Under the pieces are notes generated by a model that saw only the letters and a list, made by a program, of their open reading frames with translations, had not been told where the DNA came from and ran no database searches. DNA of 64,000 bases from Nocardioides sambongensis (lineage in GTDB: Bacteria; Actinomycetota; Actinomycetes; Propionibacteriales; Nocardioidaceae): assembly GCF_006494815.1 (NCBI RefSeq), contig NZ_CP041091.1, positions 496,001-560,000 on the forward strand, given 5' to 3'. Within the stretch, counting starts at the first letter, position 1. Every line of letters begins with the position of its first letter. Both the position numbers and the translations under genes were made by a program. This document shows positions 46,284 to 54,423 of this stretch, in pieces.

Positions 46284-47779
46284 GTACCCCGACCAGTCCC
46301 ACCAGCACGCCGGTCCGGGTGCGGATGGCGCCGTCGCCGACCGGCAGCCCGCACGTCGGCCTGGTCCGCACCGCCCTGTTCAACTGGGCCTTCGCCCGGC
46401 ACCATGCCCGGCACGGCGCCGGTGGCACCTTCGTGTTCCGGATCGAGGACACCGACAAGGAGCGCAGCACCGCCGAGTCCTACGCGGCGATCATCGACCT
46501 GATGCGGTGGCTCGGTCTCGACTGGGACGAGGGCCCCGAGGTCGGCGGCCCGCACGGCCCCTACTTCCAGAGCGAGCGCACCGAGAAGTACGTCGACGCC
46601 CTCGCCCGCCTCCGCGACAGCAGCTACACCTACGACTGCTACTGCACCACCGAGGAGGCCACCGCGCGACGCAAGGCCGCCGGCTCCAAGGTGCAGGGGT
46701 ACGACGGCTTCTGCCGGGAGCTCACCGACGAGCAGGTCGCTGCGTTCCGCGCCGAGGGCCGCACCCCGATCGTCCGGTTCCGGATGCCCGACGGATCGAT
46801 CACCTGGGACGACCTGGTCCGCGGCGAGGTCACCTTCGAGACCGAGTTCGTGCCCGACTTCGCGCTCTGTCGCGCCAACGGTGATCCCCTCTACACCCTG
46901 GTCAACCCGGTGGACGACGCGCTGATGGAGATCACCCACGTGCTCCGCGGCGAGGACCTGCTCTCCTCCACGCCCCGCCAGATCGCGCTCTACGACGCCC
47001 TGAAGGAGGTCGGCATCGCCAAGGCGACGCCGGCGTTCGGCCACCTTCCCTACGTGATGGGGGAGGGCAACAAGAAGCTCTCCAAGCGCGACCCCGAGGC
47101 GCACGCGCTGGCCTACCGCGACGACGGCTTCCTGCCCGAGGGGCTGCTCAACTACCTGGCACTGCTCGGCTGGGCGATCGCGGCGGATCGCGACGTGTTC
47201 TCGCTCGAGGAGATGATCGACGCCTTCGAGATCGGTGACGTGAACCCCAACCCGGCCCGCTTCGACAAGAAGAAGGCCGACGCGATCAACGCCTCCCACC
47301 TGCGCACCCTCTCCACCGAGGAGATCACCCACCGCGCGCTGCCGTTCCTCAAGCGCGACGGCGTCGTCGGTGATCCGGTCAGCGACGCCGACGCGCAGCT
47401 GCTCGAGCTGGCGATGCCGCTGGTCGCCGAGCGGATCAACAAGCTGACCGAGGCCTCGGCGATGCTCGGCTTCCTCTTCGTGGACGAGGCCGACTTCACG
47501 GTGGACGAGGCGGACGGCGCGAAGATGCTCGACGAGAAGGGACGCGAGGTGGTCGCCGCCGCGGTGACCGCCCTCGAGGGCGTCTCCTCGTGGTCGACCG
47601 CGGAGATCCAGGACGCGCTGCAGGCCGCCCTCGTCGACGGGCTGGGGCTCAAGCCGCGGGTCGCGTTCGGTCCGGTCCGGGTGGCCGCGACCGGGCGCCG
47701 GGTCTCCCCGCCGCTCTTCGAGTCGATGGAGCTGTTGGGACGCGAGCGGAGCCTGGGCCGGCTGCGTCGTGCAGTCTGA
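46280..47779 (+). CDS. gltX: Glutamyl-tRNA synthetase
   Basis: A 499-residue class Ic synthetase charging tRNA-Glu. [19 protein letters not shown] contains the HIGH-type motif and [11 protein letters not shown] the KMSKS motif. It follows the FAH gene by ATGA overlap. tRNA-Gln and tRNA-Glu genes lie 1-1.7 kb downstream. If, as in most actinobacteria, no GlnRS exists, it would also misacylate tRNA-Gln for GatCAB amidation; that cannot be seen here. Confidence 0.97.
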   Translation: MSTPTSPTSTPVRVRMAPSPTGSPHVGLVRTALFNWAFARHHARHGAGGTFVFRIEDTDKERSTAESYAAIIDLMRWLGLDWDEGPEVGGPHGPYFQSERTEKYVDALARLRDSSYTYDCYCTTEEATARRKAAGSKVQGYDGFCRELTDEQVAAFRAEGRTPIVRFRMPDGSITWDDLVRGEVTFETEFVPDFALCRANGDPLYTLVNPVDDALMEITHVLRGEDLLSSTPRQIALYDALKEVGIAKATPAFGHLPYVMGEGNKKLSKRDPEAHALAYRDDGFLPEGLLNYLALLGWAIAADRDVFSLEEMIDAFEIGDVNPNPARFDKKKADAINASHLRTLSTEEITHRALPFLKRDGVVGDPVSDADAQLLELAMPLVAERINKLTEASAMLGFLFVDEADFTVDEADGAKMLDEKGREVVAAAVTALEGVSSWSTAEIQDALQAALVDGLGLKPRVAFGPVRVAATGRRVSPPLFESMELLGRERSLGRLRRAV

Positions 47780-48728
47780 GCCTGGTCGCTACCACCAGAT
47801 CCCGGGGCTGGCGGCCCCGGGCGTGTGGCGCCCGCTGGTCGGCGTGGTCCTGCTGGTCGTGCTGGTCTTCGGCGGCCAGCTGGTGCTCTCCACCGTCGTC
47901 GGGGTGATCCTGGTGCTCGGCGGTCTCGATGCCGAGACCGCCCTCGACCGGTTGGCCGGTGATCCGGTCACCCCGGTCTTTCTCGCCGTGGTCAACCTCG
48001 GCTGGGCCCTCGCGATCCCGGCCGTCTTCCTGGTGCTCTTCCTGCTCCACCGGCTGCGGCCCGGCTGGGCGGCGTCGGTGGCCGGCCGGATGCGGTGGCG
48101 CTGGTTGGCGGCCTGCCTGGGGATGGCCGTGGTGGCGCTGACCGCCACCGTGCTCGTCTCGACGTTCCTGCCCAGCCAGGGCGATGCCTCGGTGGAGGTC
48201 AGCGGCACCGCGAACGAGTGGAACGCCCAGATGCGGGACTTCGTGCTCGTCGTCCTGCTGCTCACTCCGCTCCAGGCGGCGGGGGAGGAGTATGCCTTCC
48301 GCGGCTACCTGACTCAGGCGATGGGCGGTCTCCTGGGACCGTTGGGCGATCGGGTCGCGGTGGTCGGCGCGGTCGTCGTACCGGCGTTCCTGTTCGCCTG
48401 CGCGCACGGACTGGGCCAGGACGTGCCGATCTTCTTCGACCGGTTCGCGTTCGGCCTCGTCGCCGGCATCCTGGTGCTGCTCACCGGCGGGCTCGAGGCC
48501 GGCATCGCGATGCACGTGCTCAACAACTTCCTGGCCTTCGGCCTGGCGCTGGCGTTCGGCGACATGACCGCGGCACTGACCCCGACGGACGGCACCTGGT
48601 GGAGCATCCCGGTGACCCTCACCCAGTCGTTGGCCTACCTCGGGGGGTGCTGGTGGATGGCCCGCCGGATGGGGGTCGCGGACCGCGGGAGGGTGCCCGT
48701 TTTGGAGCGGTCGGGCGCCCGCGTGTAG
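47769..48728 (+). CDS. CPBP-family intramembrane protease
   Basis: A 319-residue polytopic membrane protein. The CPBP (Abi) motifs are complete: [10 protein letters not shown] (Glu-Glu...Arg), FACAHGLG with the second His region, and [10 protein letters not shown] (His-x3-Asn), which form the metalloprotease site of Rce1-type enzymes. About seven hydrophobic segments. GTG 47769 overlaps the end of gltX by 11 nt, so it is translationally linked. Substrate unknown. Confidence 0.85.
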   Translation: MQSEPGRYHQIPGLAAPGVWRPLVGVVLLVVLVFGGQLVLSTVVGVILVLGGLDAETALDRLAGDPVTPVFLAVVNLGWALAIPAVFLVLFLLHRLRPGWAASVAGRMRWRWLAACLGMAVVALTATVLVSTFLPSQGDASVEVSGTANEWNAQMRDFVLVVLLLTPLQAAGEEYAFRGYLTQAMGGLLGPLGDRVAVVGAVVVPAFLFACAHGLGQDVPIFFDRFAFGLVAGILVLLTGGLEAGIAMHVLNNFLAFGLALAFGDMTAALTPTDGTWWSIPVTLTQSLAYLGGCWWMARRMGVADRGRVPVLERSGARV

Positions 48729-48731
48729 TGT
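48702..48731 (+). promoter_or_regulatory. Promoter of tRNA-Gln
   Basis: TTGGAG (48702-48707) and TAGTGT (48726-48731) are separated by 18 nt, about 70 nt before the mature tRNA. A GGTCGG/CCGACC stem can form in the 5' leader. Confidence 0.45.
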
Positions 48732-48803
48732 TCCTGGTCGGCCGGGGAGGTGCGAAAAGGCACTGATCCGACCACCCCAGGAGAGGTCTGCGGGCCCCTC
48801 CAT

Positions 48804-48878
48804 TGGTCTATGGTGTAATTGGCAGCACGACTGGTTCTGGTCCAGTTAGTCTAGGTTCGAGTCCTAGTAGACCAGCCA
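48804..48878 (+). tRNA. tRNA-Gln (anticodon CTG)
   Basis: TGGTCTA pairs with TAGACCA in the acceptor stem; G discriminator and encoded CCA follow (mature 48804-48875, CCA 48876-48878). The anticodon stem ACTGG/CCAGT encloses TTCTGGT, giving CTG, which reads CAG. The T arm contains GGTTCGAGTCC. Confidence 0.95.
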
Positions 48879-48882
48879 CACG

Positions 48883-48908
48883 GAGAGCCGGGCAGATGCC
48901 CGGCTCTC
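48883..48908 (+). terminator. Terminator after tRNA-Gln
   Basis: GAGAGCCGGGC pairs with GCCCGGCTCTC around an AGAT loop, 4 nt after the encoded CCA. Confidence 0.8.
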
Positions 48909-48985
48909 GTGCATTTCGCCGGTCCTCCGGGTGGTCCGGGCCCCGGCCGCTCGGGTCCGGTCGGGGTCAGGATGCCGCGGCCGGG

Positions 48986-49357
48986 TCAGGCGCCGCGTGC
49001 CGCTCCGAGCGCGGCCCTGATCATCGGGACCTGGAGCGGCAGCCGGGCCAGCGTCGCCACCTTCAACGCGGTGTTGTCCGTCCGCAGCGCGTCGGAGGCC
49101 ATCTGCGCGTTGGCGGGGAAGACGCCGACCAGCAGCGCAGCGCTGGCCAGCCCCGCCGCGCGGCGCGTGCGCGGCCACGCCAACCCGGCGGCACAGAGCA
49201 GTTCGGCGACGCCGCTGTAGACGATGACGTCACGGTGCGCCGGCACCCAGGCCGGCATCGTCGGCTCGAAGACCTGAGGACGGACGAGGTGCACGATCCC
49301 GCTGACCGTGAAGGCGCCGGCGACCAGCTTCGCAGTGCGGGTGAGGGGAGCTGTCAT
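48986..49357 (-). CDS. DoxX-like small membrane protein
   Basis: A 123-residue protein with about four hydrophobic helices. VSGIVHLVRPQVFEPTMPAWVP and YSGVAELLCAAGL match the DoxX-like family, small membrane proteins tied to redox or thiol stress in some actinobacteria. It lies alone on the minus strand between the two tRNA genes. Function unassigned. Confidence 0.75.
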   Translation of the reverse strand: MTAPLTRTAKLVAGAFTVSGIVHLVRPQVFEPTMPAWVPAHRDVIVYSGVAELLCAAGLAWPRTRRAAGLASAALLVGVFPANAQMASDALRTDNTALKVATLARLPLQVPMIRAALGAARGA

Positions 49358-49409
49358 GCCGGCATCGTAGGCGTGACCCAGCGAACACCACCCCGAGTGC
49401 CTGCCCGAT

Positions 49410-49438
49410 TTGGTGCGAACGGTCCGATCCCATAGAGT
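49410..49438 (+). promoter_or_regulatory. Promoter of tRNA-Glu
   Basis: TTGGTG (49410-49415) and TAGAGT (49433-49438) with a 17-nt spacer, 40 nt upstream of the mature tRNA. Confidence 0.5.
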
Positions 49439-49478
49439 TCACGTGCTGTCGGCGGGAGAAACACCCGCAGATCGCAGC

Positions 49479-49551
49479 GCCCCCGTTGTGTAGCGGCCTA
49501 GCACGCCGCCCTCTCAAGGCGGTAGCGCCGGTTCGAATCCGGTCGGGGGTA
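49479..49551 (+). tRNA. tRNA-Glu (anticodon CTC)
   Basis: The acceptor stem GCCCCCG pairs with CGGGGGT (one G-T pair), A discriminator. The anticodon stem CCGCC/GGCGG encloses CTCTCAA, giving CTC, which reads GAG. The T arm has GGTTCGAATCC. No CCA is encoded. Confidence 0.95.
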
Positions 49552-49692
49552 CAGATCAGAGAAGCGGTCCTGATCGGCGGAGACGCCGGCCGGGACCGCT
49601 TCTTCGTTTCCCCGGCGCAGCGCTCGCCGGTCTCGGCGCACGTGAGTGTGCGAAGATTCGGGCAACCGACCGAGAAAGTGAGTGGTCCAGCG

Positions 49693-50313
49693 ATGGCGTA
49701 CGTGAAGGCGGCGGACCGGTCCCGGCAGATCGTCGAGGCGGCACGGCAGGTGCTGATGCGCGAGGGGGTCAACGGCACCACCCTGCGGTTGGTCGCCCGG
49801 GAGGCGGGCATCCCCCAGGGCACGCTGCACTACGTCTTCCCCAGCAAGGAAGAGCTGCTGCACGCGGTGATCGAGGACGTCGCGACCGAGATCGCCGACG
49901 TGCTGCACGCCGCCGCGGAGACCGATCGCGGCCTCGAGCACGCGATCCGTGAGGGACTGACGACCTTCTGGCAGCGACTCGTCGCGCAGGACGTGCGCCT
50001 GCAGATCATGCAGTACGAGCTCGTCATCTGGGCGCTGCGAACCCCAGGACGGGAACAGTCCGCGCGTTGGCAGTTCGAGCGCTACTGCCGGATCGTCGCC
50101 GCGTGGTGCCAGGAGGCGGCGCAGCAGGCCGACGAGACCTGTGCGGTGCCGTTCGAGGTGCTGGCGCGGATGGTCGTCGCCGCCGTGGACGGGGTGATCC
50201 TGCAGTACGTCGGTGACCCGGACCCGGAGCGCGCCGAGCGCGACCTCGCCGTCGTCGTGGACATGCTGGTCGGGCTCGCGCAGCCGTCAACGGCCGTCGC
50301 GCAGTCGGCCTGA
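49693..50313 (+). CDS. TetR-family regulator of the amine oxidase operon
   Basis: A 206-residue TetR protein; HTH with TTLRLVAREAGIPQGTLHYVFPSKEELL. ATG 49693 is the first good start. It lies immediately upstream of, and co-directional with, the flavin oxidase operon, separated by 144 nt that contain two similar 22-bp operator-like elements. It is thus the likely local regulator. Ligand unknown; an amine is a reasonable guess. Confidence 0.88.
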   Translation: MAYVKAADRSRQIVEAARQVLMREGVNGTTLRLVAREAGIPQGTLHYVFPSKEELLHAVIEDVATEIADVLHAAAETDRGLEHAIREGLTTFWQRLVAQDVRLQIMQYELVIWALRTPGREQSARWQFERYCRIVAAWCQEAAQQADETCAVPFEVLARMVVAAVDGVILQYVGDPDPERAERDLAVVVDMLVGLAQPSTAVAQSA

Positions 50314-50351
50314 CGGCCCGCCCGGCGCTGGCGGAGCGCGCGGGCCAAGAA

Positions 50352-50373
50352 AAGTCGGTCGCTCGGCCGACTT
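50352..50373. promoter_or_regulatory. Operator-like element 1 (possible terminator of the TetR gene)
   Basis: AAGTCGG and CCGACTT form a perfect inverted repeat around 8 nt; a T run follows, so it could also terminate the TetR transcript. It shares its left half with the element at 50425. Confidence 0.55.
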
Positions 50374-50424
50374 TTTCTGCTTTTCCATTGTGTTGCGGCC
50401 CACATCGCGGCTACGGTCCCGAAT

Positions 50425-50446
50425 AAGTCGGTCAACCGAACAACTT
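50425..50446. promoter_or_regulatory. Operator-like element 2 before the amine oxidase
   Basis: It starts AAGTCGGTC and ends ACTT like element 1, in the same 22-bp length, with an imperfect dyad (GTCGGT/ACCGAAC). It lies 11 nt before the oxidase GTG. Two matched elements next to a TetR gene suggest autoregulation plus operon control. Confidence 0.6.
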
Positions 50447-50457
50447 TGGGAGTAGCA

Positions 50458-51810
50458 GTGGCAACAGATGTGGACGTCGTGATCGTCGGAGCCGGGCTCG
50501 CGGGCCTCGCAGCTGCTCGGCAGCTCATCGACGAGGGGCGGTCGGTCCGGGTCCTGGAGGCCCGTGAGCGCGTCGGTGGTCGCACCCGCGGTGGAGTCTT
50601 CGCAGACGGGACCCCGATCGAGATGGGTGGCCAGTGGGTCGGGCCGGGCCAGGACGTCGTCGTCGCCCTGTGCGAGGAGCTCGGCCTGACGATCTTCCCC
50701 AGCTACGACGAGGGCGAGGCGATCAGCTACTTCGACGGCGCCGCGGTCCGCTACGCCGATGACACCTTCGGTCTGCCCGAGGAGAGCGCTGTCGAGCTCG
50801 GCCGACTCTGGGACCTGGTGGACCAGGCGGCGGCCACGGTGCGCCTCGACGCGCCGTGGGAGACCCCGGACGCCGAGGAGCTGGACCGCGTCACCCTGGA
50901 CGCCTGGCTGGAGCGCCACGCCCAGGACGAGCTGGCCCTGAAGTTCTTCCGGCTGCTGATCCCGGCGCTCTACTCCGCCGAGGCCAACGAGATGTCGCTC
51001 CTGCACTTCCTGCGCCACGTCAAGGGTGGCGGATCGCTCTTCCGCATCGTCGCGACGACCGGAGGAGCGCAGGAGTCCCGGATCCAGGGTGGCAGCCACC
51101 AGATCGCCGAGCGGCTCGCGGAGGGCCTCGGCGATGTCGTGGAGCTCGGCCGGGTGGTGCACACCGTCCACCACGACCAGGACGGGGTGCGGGTGGAGCA
51201 CGACCACGGCTCGGTCTCGGCCCAGCACGCGATCATCACGCTTCCGCCGACCCTGGCAGGGCGGCTCCGCTACCAGCCCCAGCTGCCGGCGTCGCGCGAC
51301 CAGCTGACCCAGCAGATCCCGGCCGGATGGGTGATCAAGGTCCAGGTCCAGTACCCGACCCCGTTCTGGCGCGAGGAGGGCCTCAGCGGATTCACCACCA
51401 GCCTCGAGGACGACCTCGCCGTGGTGATGGACAACTCGCCCGCCGACGCCGCGTCGGGAGTCCTCGTCGGCTTCTTCGAGGGCGCCGCGGCACGCCGCGC
51501 GAACCGCCTCAGCCCGCAGGAGCGACGAGACCTGGTCACCCGCACCCTGGTGAAGTACTTCGGGGAGAAGGCGGCCGAGCCGATCGACTACCTGGAGGCG
51601 GACTGGGCCGAGGAGGAGTTCACCCGCGGCTGCTACGGAGGCCGCCTCGGTGCCGGTGTCTGGACCCAGTACGGACGCGCCCTCGCCGAGCCCGTGGGCC
51701 GGCTGCACTGGGCGGGCGGCGAGGTGGCCGAGGAGTGGAACAACTTCATGGACGGCGCCATCCGGTCCGGTCGGCGTGCTGCCCAGGAGATCGTCAAGGG
51801 CGATTCGTGA
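50458..51810 (+). CDS. Flavin-containing amine oxidase
   Basis: A 450-residue FAD oxidase. VVIVGAGLAGLAAARQL is the dinucleotide-binding loop; EARERVGGRTRGG and EMGGQWVGPGQ are monoamine-oxidase signatures; the C-terminal HWAGGEVAEEWNNFMDGAIRSG closes the FAD site. Such enzymes deaminate primary amines such as tyramine or putrescine. GTG 50458 has GGGAG upstream. Its stop overlaps the MFS gene start (GTGA), so uptake and oxidation are coupled. Confidence 0.9.
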   Translation: MATDVDVVIVGAGLAGLAAARQLIDEGRSVRVLEARERVGGRTRGGVFADGTPIEMGGQWVGPGQDVVVALCEELGLTIFPSYDEGEAISYFDGAAVRYADDTFGLPEESAVELGRLWDLVDQAAATVRLDAPWETPDAEELDRVTLDAWLERHAQDELALKFFRLLIPALYSAEANEMSLLHFLRHVKGGGSLFRIVATTGGAQESRIQGGSHQIAERLAEGLGDVVELGRVVHTVHHDQDGVRVEHDHGSVSAQHAIITLPPTLAGRLRYQPQLPASRDQLTQQIPAGWVIKVQVQYPTPFWREEGLSGFTTSLEDDLAVVMDNSPADAASGVLVGFFEGAAARRANRLSPQERRDLVTRTLVKYFGEKAAEPIDYLEADWAEEEFTRGCYGGRLGAGVWTQYGRALAEPVGRLHWAGGEVAEEWNNFMDGAIRSGRRAAQEIVKGDS

Positions 51811-53093
51811 GCACCGAAGGTCCGGCCGCGGGCGTCGCGGCCGAGCGCAGCGGACGATGGTCGGCGGTCGTCGCCTTCTGCCTGGCAGGGGCGGCGACCC
51901 AGATGGCCTGGCTCACCTTCGCGCCGGTGACCACGGTGGCCGCCGACCGGTACGGCGTCTCCGAGACCGCGATCGGCTGGCTGGCCAACGTGTTCGCGCT
52001 GACCTTCGTCCCGCTGGCGATCCCGGCCGGGATGCTGCTGGACCGCTACCTGCGCGGCACGCTGATCGTCGGGGCGCTCATCACCGCCCTCGGCGCCTGC
52101 CTCAGGCTGGGCGGAGACACCTACGCGTGGATGCTGCTCGGCAGCACGATCGCCTCCTTGGGGCAGCCGCTGGTGCTGACCGGCATCGCCGGACTGTGCC
52201 GGAACTACCTGCGGCCCAAGGACCGCGCCGTCGGCATCGCCGTCGCCACGGCCAGCGTGTGGGTCGGTTTCGTCGGCGCGTTCCTGGTCGGCGCTGCCTT
52301 CTCCGGTGCGGACGACCTTCCGGCGCTGCTGCGGTTCCACGCCGGCTTCGCCGTGGTCGCTGCGATCCTGCTGATCCTCGCGCTGCGTTCGGCGCCGCCG
52401 TTCGCACATCGTGTCGCGGCCGCCAGCGCGGCCGAGAGCTGGGCGAGCGTGAAGGCCGTCTGGGGCGACTCGCTGGTCCGCAGGCTCTGCCTGTTCGCGT
52501 TCGTCCCGTTCGGCAGCTTCATCGCCCTCACCACCTGGACCCAGAGTCTCTTGGACGACGCGGGCGTCTCCGTCGACGAGGTCGGCGTCATCCTGACCCT
52601 CTGCGTCGCAGCGGGCGTCGTCGGCACCGCGACCATCCCGGTGTGGGCCGCGCGGCACCGTCGTGAGGTCGCGGTCGGGATGGCCGGCAGCCTGGTGGCC
52701 GCGGTTGCGCTGCTGGTCCTCGCCCTCGCCCCCGGCTTCGGCACCGGTCTCGTCGTGCTCGGCATCGCCGGCCTGATGCTGCTGCCGATGCTCGCCATCG
52801 TCCTGGAGATGATCGAACGTCACGGCGGGGAGGCCGAAGGTGTCGCCTCCGGCCTGGTGTGGACGATGGGGAACCTCGGCGGGCTCGTGGTCACCGGGCT
52901 GATCGGGTTCACCCTCGGCAGTCCTGGGCTGTCGTTCGTGCTGCTCGCAGGCGTCACCCTGGTCGGCCTCCCACTGCTCGCCCGGATCCGAGGGCCGGTC
53001 GCCGCACGGGCGCAGCGCGCCGCGTCCGAAAGTGCTGCGCCAGCGGTGACAGCGGCAACCCAGGACCCCGAGAATGGCCGAGCATCCGTTTAG
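51807..53093 (+). CDS. MFS transporter
   Basis: A 428-residue major facilitator protein with about 12 hydrophobic segments. The loop 2-3 region DRYLRGTLIVG resembles the MFS motif A; a hydrophilic central loop lies near residue 210. It overlaps the amine oxidase gene and is followed 18 nt later by a DUF1254/1214 gene, so it probably carries that pathway's substrate or product. Confidence 0.88.
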   Translation: MSTEGPAAGVAAERSGRWSAVVAFCLAGAATQMAWLTFAPVTTVAADRYGVSETAIGWLANVFALTFVPLAIPAGMLLDRYLRGTLIVGALITALGACLRLGGDTYAWMLLGSTIASLGQPLVLTGIAGLCRNYLRPKDRAVGIAVATASVWVGFVGAFLVGAAFSGADDLPALLRFHAGFAVVAAILLILALRSAPPFAHRVAAASAAESWASVKAVWGDSLVRRLCLFAFVPFGSFIALTTWTQSLLDDAGVSVDEVGVILTLCVAAGVVGTATIPVWAARHRREVAVGMAGSLVAAVALLVLALAPGFGTGLVVLGIAGLMLLPMLAIVLEMIERHGGEAEGVASGLVWTMGNLGGLVVTGLIGFTLGSPGLSFVLLAGVTLVGLPLLARIRGPVAARAQRAASESAAPAVTAATQDPENGRASV

Positions 53094-53111
53094 GCCAGGA
53101 AAGGAAATTCC

Positions 53112-54059
53112 ATGTCGCAGACCGTGACGCCCGAGACCTATGTGCGTGCCGAGGTCGATGGTCGGTTCCGGCTCTTCCAGCAGCGGGCAGGGGGAGTGAA
53201 CGCGTTCTACCTCATCCCGCGTCCGGTGCCTGTCGACGAGCAGCCGGTGGTCCGGATGAACCGGGACACCCTCTACGGCGGCAGCGTGATCGACACCTCC
53301 GCCGGAGCCCGGGTCTTCATGCCCGAGGTCCCGGACGACCGTTACGCCTCGCTGTTCGTGATCGACAACGACCACTACGTGCTCGACGTCATCCGCGAGC
53401 CGGGCTGGCACGAGATCACCTCCGAGACCCGCTACTGCTGCGCGGTGCCGCGCGTCGAGCTCAAGGACATGCGCGACGAGGACGAGATCGCCCACGTCAG
53501 GGGGATCCTGGAGCAGTACAAGATCGAGGCGGGCAGCGCCGAGACCTTCGAGGCGCCGGACTGGGACTGGGACTCGATGTTCGCGTTGCGGGCGCAGTAC
53601 GAGCAGGAGTTCCGGACCTTCGCCCAGTACCCGGCCGACTGGATGGACAAGCGGGGCGCCGCGAACGACGCCACCCGGCACCTGGCTGCAGCCGGGGCTT
53701 GGGGTCTCTTCCCCGAGGACGAAGCCGTCTACATCAACTACACGGGTCCTCAGGATGCGTCGAAGGCCTACGTCGGGACGTACACGCCCCCGCCGTGCGA
53801 CGCCTTCTGGTCGATCGCGGTCTACGGCGAGGACGCGTTCTTCCACTCCATGAACGCCACGTTGTCCCCGGAGACGACGACGTTCAACGACGACGGCACC
53901 TTCACCGTCTACTTCGGCTCCGAGGAGCTCGTCGGGGACAAGCCGAACCGCCTCGACATCTCCGAGGGCTGGAACTTCCTGATGCGTGCGTACGAGCCCG
54001 GTGACGACGTACTCGCTCGCAAGTACGTGCTCCCGGAGGTCGCCGAGTACCGCGGGTGA
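53112..54059 (+). CDS. DUF1254/DUF1214 domain protein
   Basis: A 315-residue protein. VRMNRDTLYGGSVIDTSAGARVFMP is the DUF1254 core and the C-terminal FWSIAVYGEDAFF ... FTVYFGSEE is DUF1214-like. No signal peptide is visible, unlike many exported homologues. An AGGAAAGG-like ribosome site precedes ATG 53112. It is third in the amine oxidase-MFS operon. The biochemical role of this family is not established. Confidence 0.85.
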   Translation: MSQTVTPETYVRAEVDGRFRLFQQRAGGVNAFYLIPRPVPVDEQPVVRMNRDTLYGGSVIDTSAGARVFMPEVPDDRYASLFVIDNDHYVLDVIREPGWHEITSETRYCCAVPRVELKDMRDEDEIAHVRGILEQYKIEAGSAETFEAPDWDWDSMFALRAQYEQEFRTFAQYPADWMDKRGAANDATRHLAAAGAWGLFPEDEAVYINYTGPQDASKAYVGTYTPPPCDAFWSIAVYGEDAFFHSMNATLSPETTTFNDDGTFTVYFGSEELVGDKPNRLDISEGWNFLMRAYEPGDDVLARKYVLPEVAEYRG

Positions 54060-54086
54060 CCTCCGGCGGCAGTCCGCCGCCGAACC

Positions 54087-54122
54087 GACAGGCGGTCCTC
54101 CCGACGCGGGGGACCGTCTGTC
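54087..54122 (+). terminator. Terminator of the amine oxidase operon
   Basis: A 15-pair stem (with G-T wobbles) with arms beginning GACAG and ending CTGTC and a 6-nt loop, 28 nt after the DUF1254 stop. A smaller CGGCGG/CCGCCG stem precedes it at 54064-54079. Confidence 0.7.
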
Positions 54123-54280
54123 ATGTCGGGTGGGCGTCGCAACGCCTACCCGTAGGCCGGGCTTGCCGCGAGGTGGGCCGCCCGGCCGTCGGTCCGAGAG
54201 ACGGCCGGTCGGGGAGCGGCTGTGGCATCGCGGCTCACCCGACCGGCCGGCCGCTGCGGGTCTGCGCTCCCGCGCGGCGG

Positions 54281-54299
54281 TAAGGCAAGCCTCACCTAC
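54281..54299 (+). promoter_or_regulatory. Candidate DtxR/IdeR iron box
   Basis: TAAGGCAAGCCTCACCTAC agrees with the consensus TTAGGTTAGCCTAACCTAA at 14 of 19 positions, including the central AGCCT core. It overlaps TACATT (54297-54302), a plausible -10, which is where an iron repressor would act. The next genes are the short frame at 54328 and the Ada-AlkA gene. Confidence 0.5.
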
Positions 54300-54327
54300 A
54301 TTGTCGTGGATTGCCAGGGGAGTGCGC

Positions 54328-54423
54328 GTGATCTGTGTCTCACCGTCGTCGACCGTGCTCTCAGGGCCGTGTCCGATTCCCGCGAGAATCCCGCGCTCGG
54401 ACGCGGCAGGATGGAGGACATGA
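54328..54423 (+). CDS. Possible 31-codon upstream reading frame coupled to alkA
   Basis: GTG 54328 has GGGGAG 5 nt upstream, and the frame ends with TGA overlapping the alkA ATG as ATGA (54420-54423). The alkA start itself has no well-spaced ribosome site, so translational coupling is possible. The Ser/Pro-rich peptide resembles nothing known; it may be chance. Confidence 0.3.
   Translation: MICVSPSSTVLSGPCPIPARIPRSDAAGWRT

Noticed and set aside
48804..49551. tRNA genes as integration site of a genomic island
   Set aside because: No integrase and no direct repeat of the tRNA 3' ends were seen nearby.
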